Below, one piece after another: positions 10,701-23,000 of a stretch of 64,000 nucleotides of DNA. The translations under genes were made by a program, and so were the position numbers. The notes beneath the pieces were generated by a model that was not told the DNA's origin, did no database searches, and saw only the letters and a list, made by a program, of their open reading frames with translations. Every line of letters begins with the position of its first letter. Position 1 is the stretch's first letter. Source of the DNA: Panaeolus papilionaceus (lineage: Eukaryota > Basidiomycota > Agaricomycetes > Agaricales); the NCBI GenBank assembly GCA_015501605.1, contig JADNRZ010000024.1, positions 372,001 to 436,000 on the forward strand, in the 5' to 3' direction.

Positions 10701-13023
10701 GACACGCATTGAGTACCTTGGGCTTATCGTTGCTGAGAACCGAGTCGAGATGGATCCTGTCAAAGTTGCTGGAGTTGCTCAATGGCCCACCCCCACCAAT
10801 AGGAAAGAAGTCCAATCTTTCCTGGGTTTTGCCAACTTCTATCGACGGTTCATCAAGGACTTCTCTCATCATGCACGTCCCCTCTTTGATCTTACCAAGA
10901 GCTCCACTGAGTTTTCCTGGTCTCCTGCTGCCGCTACTGCCTTCCAGTCCATCAAGGATGCTGTCACCTCCTCCCCTGTCCTTGCTGCTCCCAATGATGA
11001 TCTCCCTTTCCGGCTTGAAGCTGACTCTTCAGACTTTGCCACTGGTGCTGTACTCTCTCAACAGTCTCCAGAAGATGGAAAGTGGCATCCCATTGCTTTC
11101 TTCTCCAAGTCACTCTCTCCTGTCGAAAGGAACTATGAGATTCATGACAAGGAAATGCTTGCAATCATTCGAGCCTTGCAGGAATGGAGACACTTCCTTG
11201 AGGGTGCCCGCCACAAGTTTGAGATCTGGACTGACCACAAGAACTTGGAGTACTTCATGTCGTCTCAGAACCTCAACCGCAGGCAAGCCCGCTGGTCTCT
11301 CACTCTGGCGCGCTTTGACTTCGTCATGCAGCACAAGGCAGGAGCTACTATGGGAAAAGCAGATGCCCTCTCACGTCGGTCTGACCATGGTTCTAGTGAA
11401 CGTGACAACCAGAACATCACCCTCCTCACCCCCGGGATGTTTGCAGTTCGTGCACTAGAAGGTCTGGAATTTGTTGGACAGGAACGCTCTCTGGTTCGTG
11501 AGATCCGTCGACATTCCAAGGAGGCCTCTGATCTTGAGGACACTGTGGCCAAGGCAGTCAAGGCGCTCAGAAAGACTGGATCTCAGTCTCTTCGCTCCTC
11601 AGAGTGGGATGAAGCTGATGGTCTTATCTACTTCTGTGGAAAGCTCTATGTTCCACCAGGTGGTGATCTTCGTCGTCGCATTGTGGCTCTCTGCCATGAC
11701 TCCACTCTTGCTGGACACCCTGGACGTTGGAAGACCTTGGAGCTTGTGTCTAGGAACTATTGGTGGCCTCGCATGTCTAAGTTCATTGGACTCTACACCA
11801 GCACCTGTGACATGTGTCTTAGGACCAAGACCATCAGGCAGCGACCCCTTGGAGAACTTGAACCCCTTGCTGTTCCTGACCGCCGTTGGGACCATATCAG
11901 TGTGGACTTCATTGTCGAGCTTCCTGAGTCCAATGGTTATGATGCCATCATGGTTGTTGTTGACTCCCTTTCCAAACGCGCCCACTTCACTGCTACCACT
12001 ACCACTGTCTCTGCCCTAGGCACTGCCCGCATGTATCGTGACCATATCTGGAAACTCCATGGCCTTCCATCCAAGGTAGTCTCTGATTGCGGTCCACAGT
12101 TCATTGCAGAGTTCACCACCGAACTCTACAGGCTGCTTGGGATTGAGCCAGCTCGTAGCACTGCCTATCACCCTCAAACTGATGGACAGACTGAGCGTGT
12201 CAACCAGGAGTTGGAACAATACCTCAGGCTCTACATCTCTGAGCGACAGGATGACTGGTACGACATCCTTTCCATGGCTGAGTTTGCCTACAACAACCAT
12301 GTCCACTCCTCCACCCAGCAGACTCCCTTCCTTCTAGACTCTGGTCAACATCCTCGTATGGGCTTTGAACCTCTTCCTCCCTCCCGGATGGAAACTGTGA
12401 ATGAGTTCACTGATAGGATGAAGACCGCTCTTGAGGAAGCACGTGCTGCCTTAGCAGCTGCTAAGGAGGACATGGCTAGGTACTACAACCGACGTCGCAC
12501 CAAGGCTCCTGAGATCAAGCCTGGAGATCGTGTCTACCTTGATGCCTCAGACATCCAAACCACTCGGCCATCCAAGAAGCTCTCCCACAAGCGAGTTGGT
12601 CCTTACCCAGTCATTTCTAGTGTTGGAAAGAATGCCTACCGTCTTCAGCTTCCTAAATCCCTCTCCCGCATCCATCCAGTCTTCCATGTTGTCAGACTCA
12701 CTCCTGCTCCTTATGACCCCATCTCTGGTCGAAGAGCCAAGCTACCCCCACCTCCTGTGCTTGTTGACAATGTTGAAGAGTTCGTTGTGGAGAAGATTTT
12801 GAACAGCAAGTTCATCAGAGGCAAACTTCGATACCTGATCAAATGGGAAGGATACGATGCTGGTTGGAATTCTTGGGAACCAGCTGACGATGTCCATGCT
12901 CCTGACCTCATCAAGGACTTCTATGCAGAGAATCCTAAGGCTCCAAAGGTTATCAGGACCACTTATGCTCATATTCCTTACAAACAGGCTGGACTTCATG
13001 CTTCGAGGGCGAAGCAATCCTAG
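7720..13023 (+). pseudogene. Chromo-1 Gag-Pol polyprotein with one internal TGA
   Basis: One frame of 1767 residues. Residues 1-200 are Ser/Pro-rich; a retrotransposon Gag domain spans about 215-390, with no CCHC zinc knuckle after it. The aspartic protease has DTGA at 551-554. Reverse transcriptase shows FVKKKDGSLR and the catalytic YLDD at 953-956. RNase H follows, then integrase: zinc-binding HHCC from about 1326 and the D,D35E triad at D1396, D1456 and E1492. A chromodomain (about 1688-1740, KWEGYDAGWNSWEP) ends the protein and is known to steer chromovirus integration to marked chromatin. A TGA at codon 968 (10621-10623), 11 residues past YLDD, truncates it within RT; Chromo-2 has CGA there. 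The normal stop is at 13021-13023. D1456 is followed by Cys instead of the usual Arg. Confidence 0.95.
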
Positions 13024-13033
13024 AGGGGGGTAA
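13024..13033 (+). other. Chromo-1 polypurine tract
   Basis: AGAGGGGGG then TAA directly before the 3' LTR. It is the expected plus-strand primer. Chromo-2 has one additional G. Confidence 0.7.
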
Positions 13034-13441
13034 TGTCAGGGGATCTCCTGCTACCTCCTATTCCTTTCCTTATTCTTGTCTCTCTTGTCTCTCCTTTCCC
13101 CTATTTCCCTTTGCTCTATTTTATTATCTGGACATACCATGGACTCATATATATTATATTACACTCTCCTTTAGTTGTCACTCATTTGTTATTCACTTGT
13201 TTCCACTGTTACATAGTCATTCCTTTGTGTTTCCCTTTGTTTATTCCCAAAGGCATTGTTTGGCATCAAGGCTGATGCCAATGCCAGCTCATCACTTAAA
13301 TAGCTGTTTCACCTGGGTTTGATCCTTTACCTGTTTCTCTTTGGATCTCCCCCAGGTGAGCCTACTTCCTGTATTTATGTAGAGCTGATATATATCTTTG
13401 GATCTCCCCCAGGACTTGTGTGTGTCTGAGGTGCCCTTACA
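13034..13441 (+). repeat. Chromo-1 3' LTR
   Basis: 408 bp, near-identical to 7182-7589. One visible change is in the start word: ACCTGTTTCT instead of ACCTCTTTCT at about 13329-13338. A new copy made from a 3' LTR start would mis-pair at one base. Confidence 0.93.
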
Positions 13442-13446
13442 GACAG

Positions 13447-16400
13447 CTTGATGACGGCATAGGCGATATCTGGTCGTGTGCCAATCATAAGGTACAACAG
13501 TGATCCGATCACTGTCTGGAATTCTCGACGAAGTTTGAGAGTGGAGGTACCTGGATTAGGTACAGGCTGGTAGCCCTTGGGAAGAGGAATCTTGGTAGGA
13601 TTGGCGTTAAGCATGCCAAAGCGCTGCAACACTTTTTCAAGGTACATTGCTTGGTCAAGCATGATGTTGCCATGCATACGCCTAATACGCATACCTAAGA
13701 ATTCCTTAGCTTCACCAAGATCTCGACACTCCCAGATCTTCATGAATTCAGTCTTTTTCTTCAGCACAAGTGCCAAATTAGGACCGATGAAGAGACCATC
13801 ATCAACATAGATAATGGCGATGACAATGTCACCGTTTGCTGCTTTGTGTACAAAGACACCAGCATCGGAAAGAGCTCGCTTGAAACCCAGCCCAGTCATA
13901 GACTTGTTGAGCTGTTTCCACCATGAGTGTGAAGCTTGCTTCAGTCCGTATAAGGCTCGTCGGAGACAATAGACCATGTGCTCTTGGCCAGGGAGTTTAA
14001 ATCCCTCTGGCTGTTCCATATAAATCTCTTCATCAAGTTCGCCATAAAGGAAGGTGTTCTTAACGTCAAGACCTTGGATATGCCATTTCTCCAAAGCTGT
14101 GAGGGCCATGATGAGTCTTAGTGTTTCATAACGAACCACTGGTGAGAAGATCTCATCATAGTCAATCCCTTCAAGCTGGGAGAAGCCTTTAGCAACAAGG
14201 CGAGCCTTCTTGCGACCATCAGATTTGATAGCAAAGACCCAACGGTTTTTGATTGCCCTGCGGTTGCGAGGCAAGTTGCAGAGCTCAAGAACTCTGCATC
14301 AACGAAGAGCCTCTAGTTCTTCTCGACATGCATCTATCCACTCCTTCTTCAGTTCTGGTTTCATCCTGAAGATATCACGGAAATGTGTTGGAAGATCATC
14401 ATTCAAAGGTATCGCTTTGTGAAGCGGATATTGAATGAGTTGTACTCCCCCTTCCCGGGCTAGTTCTGCCACCATCCAAGTGAGTTTAGCGATATCAGCA
14501 TCGTCTGAGTCATCAGATTCCGCTTTCAGATCAGCTTCAACTTCGGCTTCATCCTCTGAACCTTCAGGGGATGGCTCGGATGCTTGTTCCTTTTGTTCGA
14601 CGATAGGGGCAGGCAGCAAGGTCCGCATCTCGCTTGGAGTAATGGGAGTGGTAGGACTCGGTCGGGAAACCGGATCTGACCTAGCTGGTGCGGTTGGTCG
14701 CTGGGAGCTACCCGTTGACGAACCCACTTGCTTCTCCCACTCACGTGTATTGCTTATGCCTTTTTCTATGTCCATGGGGTGTCGGCTTTCACCATACACA
14801 TTCCCCTCACGTCTAGGAACTTTAACTTCTCTGCGGGGGCGCGACGAGGCGCCAGCATTACTATCTGCTTCCTGAGGAATAGGCATAGGATCTGCAGCAA
14901 CTGGAGTTGGCGGTGCAGTCCTTGGTGGTGTGGGAGCAGGAACAGGGGCTGGCCCATGTTCTGCTTCCCACTTCAGCCTTTTCTCCATATTTATTGATAT
15001 GTTCTTGTTCCTTTTATCGATTATGTCAAGGAGTTGATCAACCTTGACCCAAACTTGTTCCCAAGTCTCCCCATTGGTAAAGTACTTCTGAGGAACAGGT
15101 TCACCCTTGTCAAAAGTCGCCTTGATTTCTTTGATCGCATCTGATTGTCGTTGCGATATTTCCCGACTCTCTCTTTCTTTAGAGGCAGGAAAGAAATCAG
15201 GTGTAGGTGGTTTTGGCAGTGAAGGGGGTGAGTTTGGAGGTGGAGGATTAGAACGTGGAGATGTAGGAGCAGTAGTATCCCGTGCAGGAGAAGTGGGACC
15301 AGATCCACCGCGCTTTGATCCAAGGCCCGGTTTGTAGCCTGATGCACCTGGCCGTGGTACATTAGGCGCCGGAGCTGTTGGAGCTGCAGGTGCTGGTCCG
15401 CTTGGACCTTTGGGCTTTGAGCCTTTAGGTGCTTTAGGGGCAGGTGGAGCAGGTGGAAGCTTGGGACGACTCTGGGGTTTCGTTTGTGGTGGAACCTCAA
15501 AATCATTCCAGCCATCATCACCTTCTTCTGTTGGAGTGAATGGATGATTATCATCCGAAGGATCCTCACTTGGAGGAGGTCGCGGTGTACCACGATGATT
15601 GACATCTGGACATTTGGGAAAGTACCCTTCATCAAACTGAGAAGTGGTCCCAATAAAGATAGTGTTGTTGTGAAGACACATGAAGCGCCAGCCTTTAAAC
15701 CCTTCAGCAAAGCCAAGATGCAACATCATCTCTGATTTTGGGGATAGAGAATTGACGCGCTTCGCTTCAGGTAAATAGACATAGGCGCCACAACCAAATA
15801 CTTTAAGATTGGAAACCACAGGCTTCTGCTTGTGAATAAGCTCGAATGGAGTTTTCCATTTGAGGCGAGCTATAGGGGTACGATTATACACATAAAGTGC
15901 ATGTTCGACAGCAAATTCCCACCAGGACTGAGGAAGGCAAGCGTCAAGACGCATTGCCTGAGCTTTATCCATCAAAGTCCGGTTAAACCACTCAGCACGC
16001 CCATTCTGTTGAGGAGTATGAGGCGCACTCTGAGTAATCTTAATGCCCTTTGAACGAAGGTCTTTAAAGAATTCCTTTGATTTGAACTCTCCCCCTCCAT
16101 CAGAATGCCATTCTTTGATTACTGAGACACTGAATTGAGTTTTCAGCATCGCCAGAAAGTCACCAAAGGCATCATAGACGTCTGATTTCTCTTTGAGCAA
16201 AGAAATCCAGGCATGGGAGGAATAGTCATCAAAGAAACTGACATAGTACTTGTACCCATGGTAGGAATTCACTGGATAAGATTTTACATCTGAGTGTATC
16301 CTTTCAAAGGGTGCAGAGGCACGAGTCAAAGACGGGGAAAAGGATCGTGATGGCATCTTGCCTTCAGCACATCCCCGGCATATAGGATTCTCTTTGGGTA

Positions 16401-18360
16401 TAGCGAGTTTAGGAGGGAACTTAGCAGTTGAATCTCCCATATGTCGTAAAGCTTCTTTAGACGGATGTCCAAAGCGCTTATGCCAAAGATCATACTCTGT
16501 AATAGAGTTGGCAGTGTTTCTGACAATTGTTGAGGTTAACCAGTAAACGGTTTCACCTAAGACATGTGGTCGGCATTGGAATGCTAACTGCTTGCCTTTA
16601 TAGAAGGACATATTGCCAAGACGTCCTTCCATAGTCAATCCTTTAGAAAAGAATTGGCCCATTGACAGCAAACACTGATTGAGAGACTTGAAGTACAAGA
16701 CAGGAGAGAGGGAGATGTGCTTTTCAGCAACAGAACCATCTTCTGATTTGACTTTAACAATGAGATTAACTGTACCACGCGCAGTGACCATCTCAATTCC
16801 ACTGGCAGTTGAAACTGTTCCAAAGGTACCAGTTTCATACTCAGAAAAGTCCCTTAGATCACCAGTAAAGTGCTGTGAAGCACCTGAATCCATGATCCAA
16901 TCAACAGTTCCGTTTTCTCTGTGTTTGCCCTTACATCGTGCACAATTGAGAGAATGTTCATCAATATATTTCTGGGACCTAGCCACAGAACCTAACGAAT
17001 TACAAGCAAAATGATCAATATATTTACTTGTACAACTACCCCGCGCATCTAAAACAAAGTGCTGCGAACAATAGTTAGCATCGTTAGGGTGCATAGATGA
17101 AAAGGCTTGCCTTTCAAAAAGGGCCTTCTTGCCATTGTCAACATAAAATTCCTCTTCAGAGGAAAATCCATGGTTAACAATGTCCTCATTGTCAGAGTAA
17201 AACTCGACAAGACCTGGCATGGACGAGGTTTCATCCTCATCATCAGAAGGAGGGTGAGGGAAGAAGTCCTCAGTCTCCATGTCGATGGATAGCTTGGGCT
17301 CCCTGTGGTTGGCAACAAGGTCAAGGTTCTTCATGGTTTGGATTGTCTTAGTGACTTCAAGACGATCCGCAAGAGACCTTGCATTGTTGACCTCAACATA
17401 GGCAGAGGGGCCAGCTTCCATGCGCATGGGTCCAGTGCCATGAACACGGTTAAAAACCATAGAGGAAGGGTCGGCAAGACGCTCAAGGAGCGTAGGAGAA
17501 GGTTTGGATGAGGAGGTGGTGTGTTGGGCAGGTTCATAGGCAGCAGAGAGAACAAAATGGGTGTGGTTGTGACCAGAGTGGCCACCATGACCACCACTGC
17601 GATTGAACTTGCGACCTCCTCAACCTCCACGACCTCGGTTTCCAGAGAACTTGGAAGGGTCCTGGGCAGGGCCTTTACCCTTGAAGGGGGGGTCCTGCTT
17701 CTTGTGACGAACAGCAGAGATCTTGTTGGCCATTCCAGGAGTAGAGAGCTGCTTGCGCTCGAACTCAGCAACGATCTTGTCTTGGATTTCTTTCCAATCC
17801 AAGTCTTCAGCTTTGGTGACAGTGAGTTCAGTGGCAGCAATATGCTCCCAGCGGTTGGGAATGGAACCAAGGACAATCATGGCCTTGTAAAAGTCATCAA
17901 GAGGATGACCATTGGTGGACAGTTTGTCGAAAAGCTGTCCAAGTTCGTGGAGTTGGGGGGCAGGATTACTCAGTCCAGAAAGACGGAAACTAAAAATGCG
18001 ACGGACATCAGCGAACATAGTGGAAGCACCAATCTTGCCACAAGCAGCTTCAAGATCGGTCCAGAGACTGGCAGCAGTGGTACCAGGAGTGGTGACCTTG
18101 CCAGTGGAGTCCTTGATAGGCTCCTTGATGAGGTGGAGCAAGGCAGGAGTAAGACGAAGGGCAATGGAACCAAGTGCCTTATCGTCCTTTTCCAACCAGT
18201 CAGCAAGCTCAGTGGGCTTGTCATCGGCAGGCTTCTTGAGGTTGCCATTGACAACTTGCCACAGTGCCTGCGACCTGAGCCAGTTCTTCATAGAAAGGCT
18301 CCATTCAAGCCAGTTGGCACCATCGAGTTTGGGAACGAGTTGAGTGATTTGGGAAGACAT
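13447..18360 (-). pseudogene. Copia-2 Gag-Pol, N-terminal to RT part
   Basis: The minus-strand frame starts at the ATG at 18360. Order: Copia Gag (18360 to about 17620, LDGANWLEWSLSMKNWL near the start), an Arg/Gly-rich stretch, protease with DSGAS (about 16880), GAG-pre-integrase and HHCC region (about 16500-16350), integrase core with HSD, HSDGGGEF and NGRAEWFNRT (about 16300-15985), a Pro-rich linker, and reverse transcriptase with YVDDGLF near 13800. Two TGA codons (17620-17622 and 14299-14301) interrupt it. In both, CGA would give the expected Arg and the preceding base is T. Otherwise the frame is open up to the Chromo-1 insertion and resumes at 7181. Confidence 0.92.
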
Positions 18361-18621
18361 AATTCTGGTTAGGCAAAATCATCAGTAAAATGAACAATAA
18401 TGATGAGAGAAAAGCAACAATGAACAGTGCTATTATTTCTCAGGCTTAGGCCAGAAGGATGTCCTCCTTGTTGTGCAAAAATTGCAGCAACATAGGTGCG
18501 CAAAAATGCAGCATCCCTGAGTACAACGTCTGCCATAGTGGCAAGACGTTCTCATGCAGCGAGCAAGCTCAGCAGGCAATGAGTATCCTAGGTCGACAGC
18601 CATGCATAGAGCAGGCCATCG

Positions 18622-18633
18622 GGGCCCATAACC
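18622..18633 (-). other. Copia-2 primer-binding site (half-tRNA-iMet type)
   Basis: GGTTATGGGCCC on the minus strand directly follows the 5' LTR and is complementary to the anticodon arm of initiator tRNA-Met, as in Copia-1. Confidence 0.78.
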
Positions 18634-19023
18634 TGTTGAAACAGCATAGCGTGCACAGAGTGCCCTAACTAACTGCCTCACCTGGTTAGGAAGATTGTAA
18701 AGAGGCTAGGAGAGCGATAGAATAGCTGGTAAAGCTGTTGTTGAGATAGAGAGAAAGTAAGGTGCTTATATACATGAAATGGTAGCTAAATATGGTAGTT
18801 TATGTAAGCGCCTATTGGGGTATCTGGAGTAATGAAGGAAAGTGAGTCATTCAATGACTCATGTTGACTGAGAGTTCCAGAGTACATGCAGTATGCAGTA
18901 CATGTAGTATGCAGTACATGCAGTATAAATCTAGGAATGTATCTAAGATGTATCTAAGATTGTAGATGAAGATTATAGATCTATCTAAGATGAGATATCC
19001 AAGATGAGATCTAAATCTCAACA
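18634..19023 (-). repeat. Copia-2 5' LTR
   Basis: 390 bp, apparently identical to 6154-6543; target duplication GACTC follows at 19024-19028. Confidence 0.95.
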
Positions 19024-19028
19024 GACTC

Positions 19029-19560
19029 TTCCTCAAGCTTGCTGCAATTCATATAGATTATTCCCCAGCTAGGAATATACATTGAGTAGGGTATTTACAA
19101 CTGCAACCTCTAAAAGTGCGAACTCGGACATCCAACTAAGTGGGCTTGAAGTAGACAGGAACCTGTCTCATTCATAAATTTTTGTGTGTGTGTGTGGTCC
19201 GGCAGCATTGCACGAGCCTGCACAACCCTCCCAGAAGAACTTCAAGCCAGAGACGGAGAGGACTTAGCGAATTAATGTTGCATATTAGTCACATGAGCTT
19301 GTTGGACATTCCCAGGACACTGTGAGAACGATCACGTGGCGGTTGATTGACCTTTTACGACACGACTTAGCCATTGGGATTCCTCATCTTCTTCCTTCTC
19401 TTCCATCTCCTCAATCTGCGATGTCCAGACTTTAACATCCTCTCGCCGGTCTGCAAGTAAGTACATCCCTCTTAAACTGCTTAGCCTATCTCTGAGCATA
19501 ACTGATAGTTGTATTTTAGGTATTACTGGTTGTGGTTGCACTACACTCTCATCATCTAGG
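19029..19560. other. Spacer between Copia-2 and Chromo-2
   Basis: About 530 bp with a short GT microsatellite (about 19181-19194). No gene is recognised. An acidic minus-strand stretch (about 19370-19450) has an intron-like GTACTTACTTGCAG sequence near its start but is too short to assign. It has no similarity to Chromo-3, which matters for the origin of Chromo-2. Confidence 0.4.
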
Positions 19561-19965
19561 TGTCAGGGGATCTCCTGCTACCTCCTATTCCTTTCCTTAT
19601 TATCATCTCTCTGTCTCTCCTTTCTCCATTTCCTTTGCTCTATCTCATTATCTGGACATATCATGGACTCATAGATATTATATTACACTCTCCTTTAGTT
19701 GCCATTCATTCATTATTTAGTTGTTGCCACTGTTACATAGTCATTCCTTTGTGTTTCCCTTTGTTTGTTTCCAAAGGCATTGTTTGGCATCAAGGCTGAT
19801 GCCAATGCCAGCTCATCACTTAAATAGCTGTTTCACCTGGGTTTGATCCTTTACCTCTTTCTCTTTGGATCTCCCCCAGGTGAGCCTACTTCCTGTATTT
19901 ATGTAGAGCTGATATATATCTTTGGATCTCCCCCAGGACTTGTGTGTGTCTGAGGTGCCCTTACA
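19561..19965 (+). repeat. Chromo-2 5' LTR with divergent U3
   Basis: 405 bp. Differences from the other LTRs cluster in about 19600-19780 (U3); the R-U5 part is the same. TTAAATA (19820-19826), the start word at 19853 and the PBS at 19968-19977 keep the spacing seen in Chromo-1. Confidence 0.93.
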
Positions 19966-20095
19966 GTAGAAAGAGGTCACCTTGGAGACTGAGACTGCAT
20001 ACAGTCTGTTACATCCTCTGTTCTGCTTCTTCTGTTCAGCTGCATTATAGACTCTGTGCTTTCTCCCTCTCCTCTCTTCTCCCTGTCTGGCAACC

Positions 20096-23000
20096 ATGGA
20101 TCCCCATACTTCACCACCTCCAGCTGCTTCTGTCTCTCTGTCTCAGTTGCCTTCCCTGGAAGACCAGGTATCCTCCATGCTTGCTCAGCAGGAATCCCAA
20201 CAGGTAGCTATCTCCCACTTGAGGTCTTCTGTTCTTTCCTTGCTTCATTATTTTTCTTCTACTTTCAATCCCTCTCCTCTTTCTCTTTCTTCTTCCCCTT
20301 CTTCTTCTCCCTCCCTTGTTTCTTCTACTTTTCCCCCACTCCCTTCCCACTCTGTTGGACAGCTGACAGATGGGATACTACACTCTTTAAACCATGGAAC
20401 TGTAGACAGAAACTTTTCTCCCCCTTCTTCTTTTCCTTTACCTAGTGTAAACATGGAACAATCTTCTTCTTCTCCTCACCCTCTTCCTTCTTCTTCTCAT
20501 TTTATTAGTGTACCTATGGAACATTCTTCTTCTTCTCTTTCTTCTAGTAGTAGTCTTCCTCTTCCCCCCACTTCTATTCGGTCATCCAATAGAGTGGATC
20601 CTCCCCTCCCCACTGTCTCTTCTGGTTGCCCCAGTGGAATAGTGTCTTCCCCTCTCCTCACTGCCTCTTCTGGTTATCCTAGTGGAGTAGTGCATTCCTC
20701 TGCCCCTTCTTCTCATCGTCTTGGGACTCCTTTGATGATTGCAGAAAAGGTTAGGCCAGCTCCTCCTCCCCGGTACGATGGTGATCGTCTCAAGGGCAAA
20801 GCCTTCTACAACTCTCTCATGGGTTACTTCAGACTTCGTCCAGATCTTTTTCCGGACGAGTCCACCATGATTAGTTGGGCCCTCACGTTCATGTCTGCTG
20901 GTCGAGCTGCTCTATGGTCCTGCAGGATCTTTGAGCTCATTGAGGAAGGTTCCTCCCCTTACGCAACTTGGGATCACTTTGCTGAAGACTTTCGCAAAGA
21001 GTTCTTCCCCTTGCGTGAGCAGGAAACTGCTGCCCTCATCTTGGAAGGTACCTCCTACTTCCAAGGGGATCGTTCTGTTGACGATTACGTTGACTCCTTC
21101 CGTGACCTTGTTGCTGAAGCTGGCTACTCTGACCCCTCCTACATCGTGGTCAAGTTCCGTCGTGGCCTCCACCCCTCCATCACTGATCATCTCAGTAAGC
21201 GGGTAGCTTCACATCCAGCTCATAACGATCCCTCTGGCTGGTACGAATTGGCCCGCCTTGTTGCTCTCAACTTGGCTGCTAATGACACCTTCCATCCGCA
21301 GCCTCCTCCTCCTGTGCCTAGCCCACTCTCTTCTCTTCCTCCTTCCTTCGCACATTTCCTTGACCCCTCCCCTGGTCCTTTGTCTATTCGCACCACTCAT
21401 GCCCCCTTACGAAAGCCTGTGACAAGTGAAGTCTCTGTGCAAACGCCTGCACAAGCTCCACCTCTACCTTGTCCTAAAGTCGTTCCTGACTCTCGTAATC
21501 GGTATGCCCCTCTGGTTGATGAGACTCTATCTCTCCCAGATGAAGACAAGGTTCCCTCCTCTCCATCCTCCCTCCATGATCCTTCTGCTCCGCCCCGCCT
21601 ACCTCGTCGCTCCAAATGGGAATGTCGTCGCCTTCCATCCTCGTGCACCATCTCTTCTCTTGCACCTGGACCTAGCTCCCTTCACCTGAAGGTTGAGATA
21701 GAGACCACGACTCCCATGAAGCTCGATCTGTTAAGGCCTTCTTGACACTGGCGCTACTGGTCTGTTCATCGATCGAGAGTACGTCAAGTCCAACCGAATT
21801 GCCACCAGGAAGCTCAGCCCCCCATCCCTGTTCGTAACGTGGATGGAACGCTCAACGAGTCTGGTTCAATTACTGAGGTGGTTGACTTGATCCTCCGGTA
21901 CAACGGCCACACAGAACGCGCACTCTTCTGTGTCACGGCTTAGGGAAGCAGAAGCTGATCATTGGATACACTTGGTTCAGGGATCACAATCCTGAAGTCA
22001 ATTGGGAAACTGGAGAAGTCAAGATGTCTCGTTGCAAGCCTAGCAGTCGATGCTTTGGTTGCAAGAAGGAACTCAATGAGGAAAAGAAGGCTGCTCGTAA
22101 GGAAGAAGCCAAGGTGAATGCCTGCCGCTCTGGTCCTGCCCCCTCTCTCACCCCTGAAGAGTCTTCCCCTGAAGATTCTGATGATCTCGAGTCCTCTGAT
22201 CTGCCATTTGATCTTGAGGAAGGCGATCGTGTCTGGGTTTCTGGCTTACTCCCTGAGGAAGCTGAAGAGCATATCAACGCTACTTCAACCATCAGTCAAC
22301 GCCTGGCTGAAGGTTTCTTGCGTAACTCTGCTCCTCAACCAGAACAGACCACTCCCCCTTCATCACCTCATGGTCCAGTCCCTGACTATCAGAGTCTCTT
22401 CCATCGCGTCTTCTCTGAAGCTGAGTTTCTTAAGCTTCCTGAGAGAAGGCCTTGGGATCATGCGATTGAGCTCATTCCTGGAGCTCAACCCAAGGGATGC
22501 AAGGTTTACCCATTAAACCCTGCAGAACGTGAAGAGGCTGAGCGCTTCCTTGCTGAGAACGAGGCTCAGGGAAAGATTCGCCGCTCCAAGTCCCCCATGG
22601 CATCACCAGTCTTCTTTGTGAAGAAAAAGGATGGCTCCCTTCGTCTGGTCCAGGACTATCGCATGCTCAATGATATGACTGTGAAGAACAAGTACCCTCT
22701 CCCTCTCATCTCTGACCTTATCAACCAACTTCGTGGTGCACGCTACTTCACCAAGCTTGACATTCGTTGGGGTTTCAACAATGTCCGCATCAAAGAAGGA
22801 GATGAGTGGAAGGCTGCTTTTCGCACTCACAGAGGTCTCTTCGAACCTCTTGTCATGTTCTTTGGTCTCACCAACAGTCCTGCCACCTTCCAAACCATGA
22901 TGAACGAGATCTTCCAAGACATGATCTCTGAAGGTGTGGTTGTGGTATATCTGGATGACATCCTGATCTTCACCAAGGATATTCCTGAGCATCGAGAGGT

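Larger units (their letters stand above)
7182..13441 (+). mobile_element. Chromo-1: full-length chromodomain Ty3/Gypsy element
   Basis: LTRs of 408 bp (7182-7589 and 13034-13441) are flanked by GACAG (7177-7181, 13442-13446). Internal parts are a putative self-priming PBS, one fused gag-pol ORF, a terminal chromodomain and a G-rich polypurine tract before the 3' LTR. It sits inside the Copia-2 pol frame. The only obvious defect is a TGA at 10621-10623 where Chromo-2 has CGA. The single ORF, lack of a CCHC zinc knuckle, chromodomain and priming layout place it near the Tf1/sushi group of chromoviruses. Confidence 0.95.
6154..19023 (-). mobile_element. Copia-2: near-complete Ty1/Copia element with nested chromovirus
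   Basis: Two LTRs of 390 bp (6154-6543, 18634-19023) appear identical and are flanked by GACTC at 6149-6153 and 19024-19028. The element reads on the minus strand. A half-tRNA-iMet PBS (18622-18633) and a purine tract (complement of 6544-6552) are in place. The body is one gag-pol frame that was opened by insertion of Chromo-1 (7182-13441) in the reverse transcriptase/RNase H region. When Chromo-1 and one copy of its duplication are removed, the coding length is 1837 codons in one frame, interrupted only by two TGA codons. Identical LTRs indicate recent insertion, and the nested element is younger still. Confidence 0.95.
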
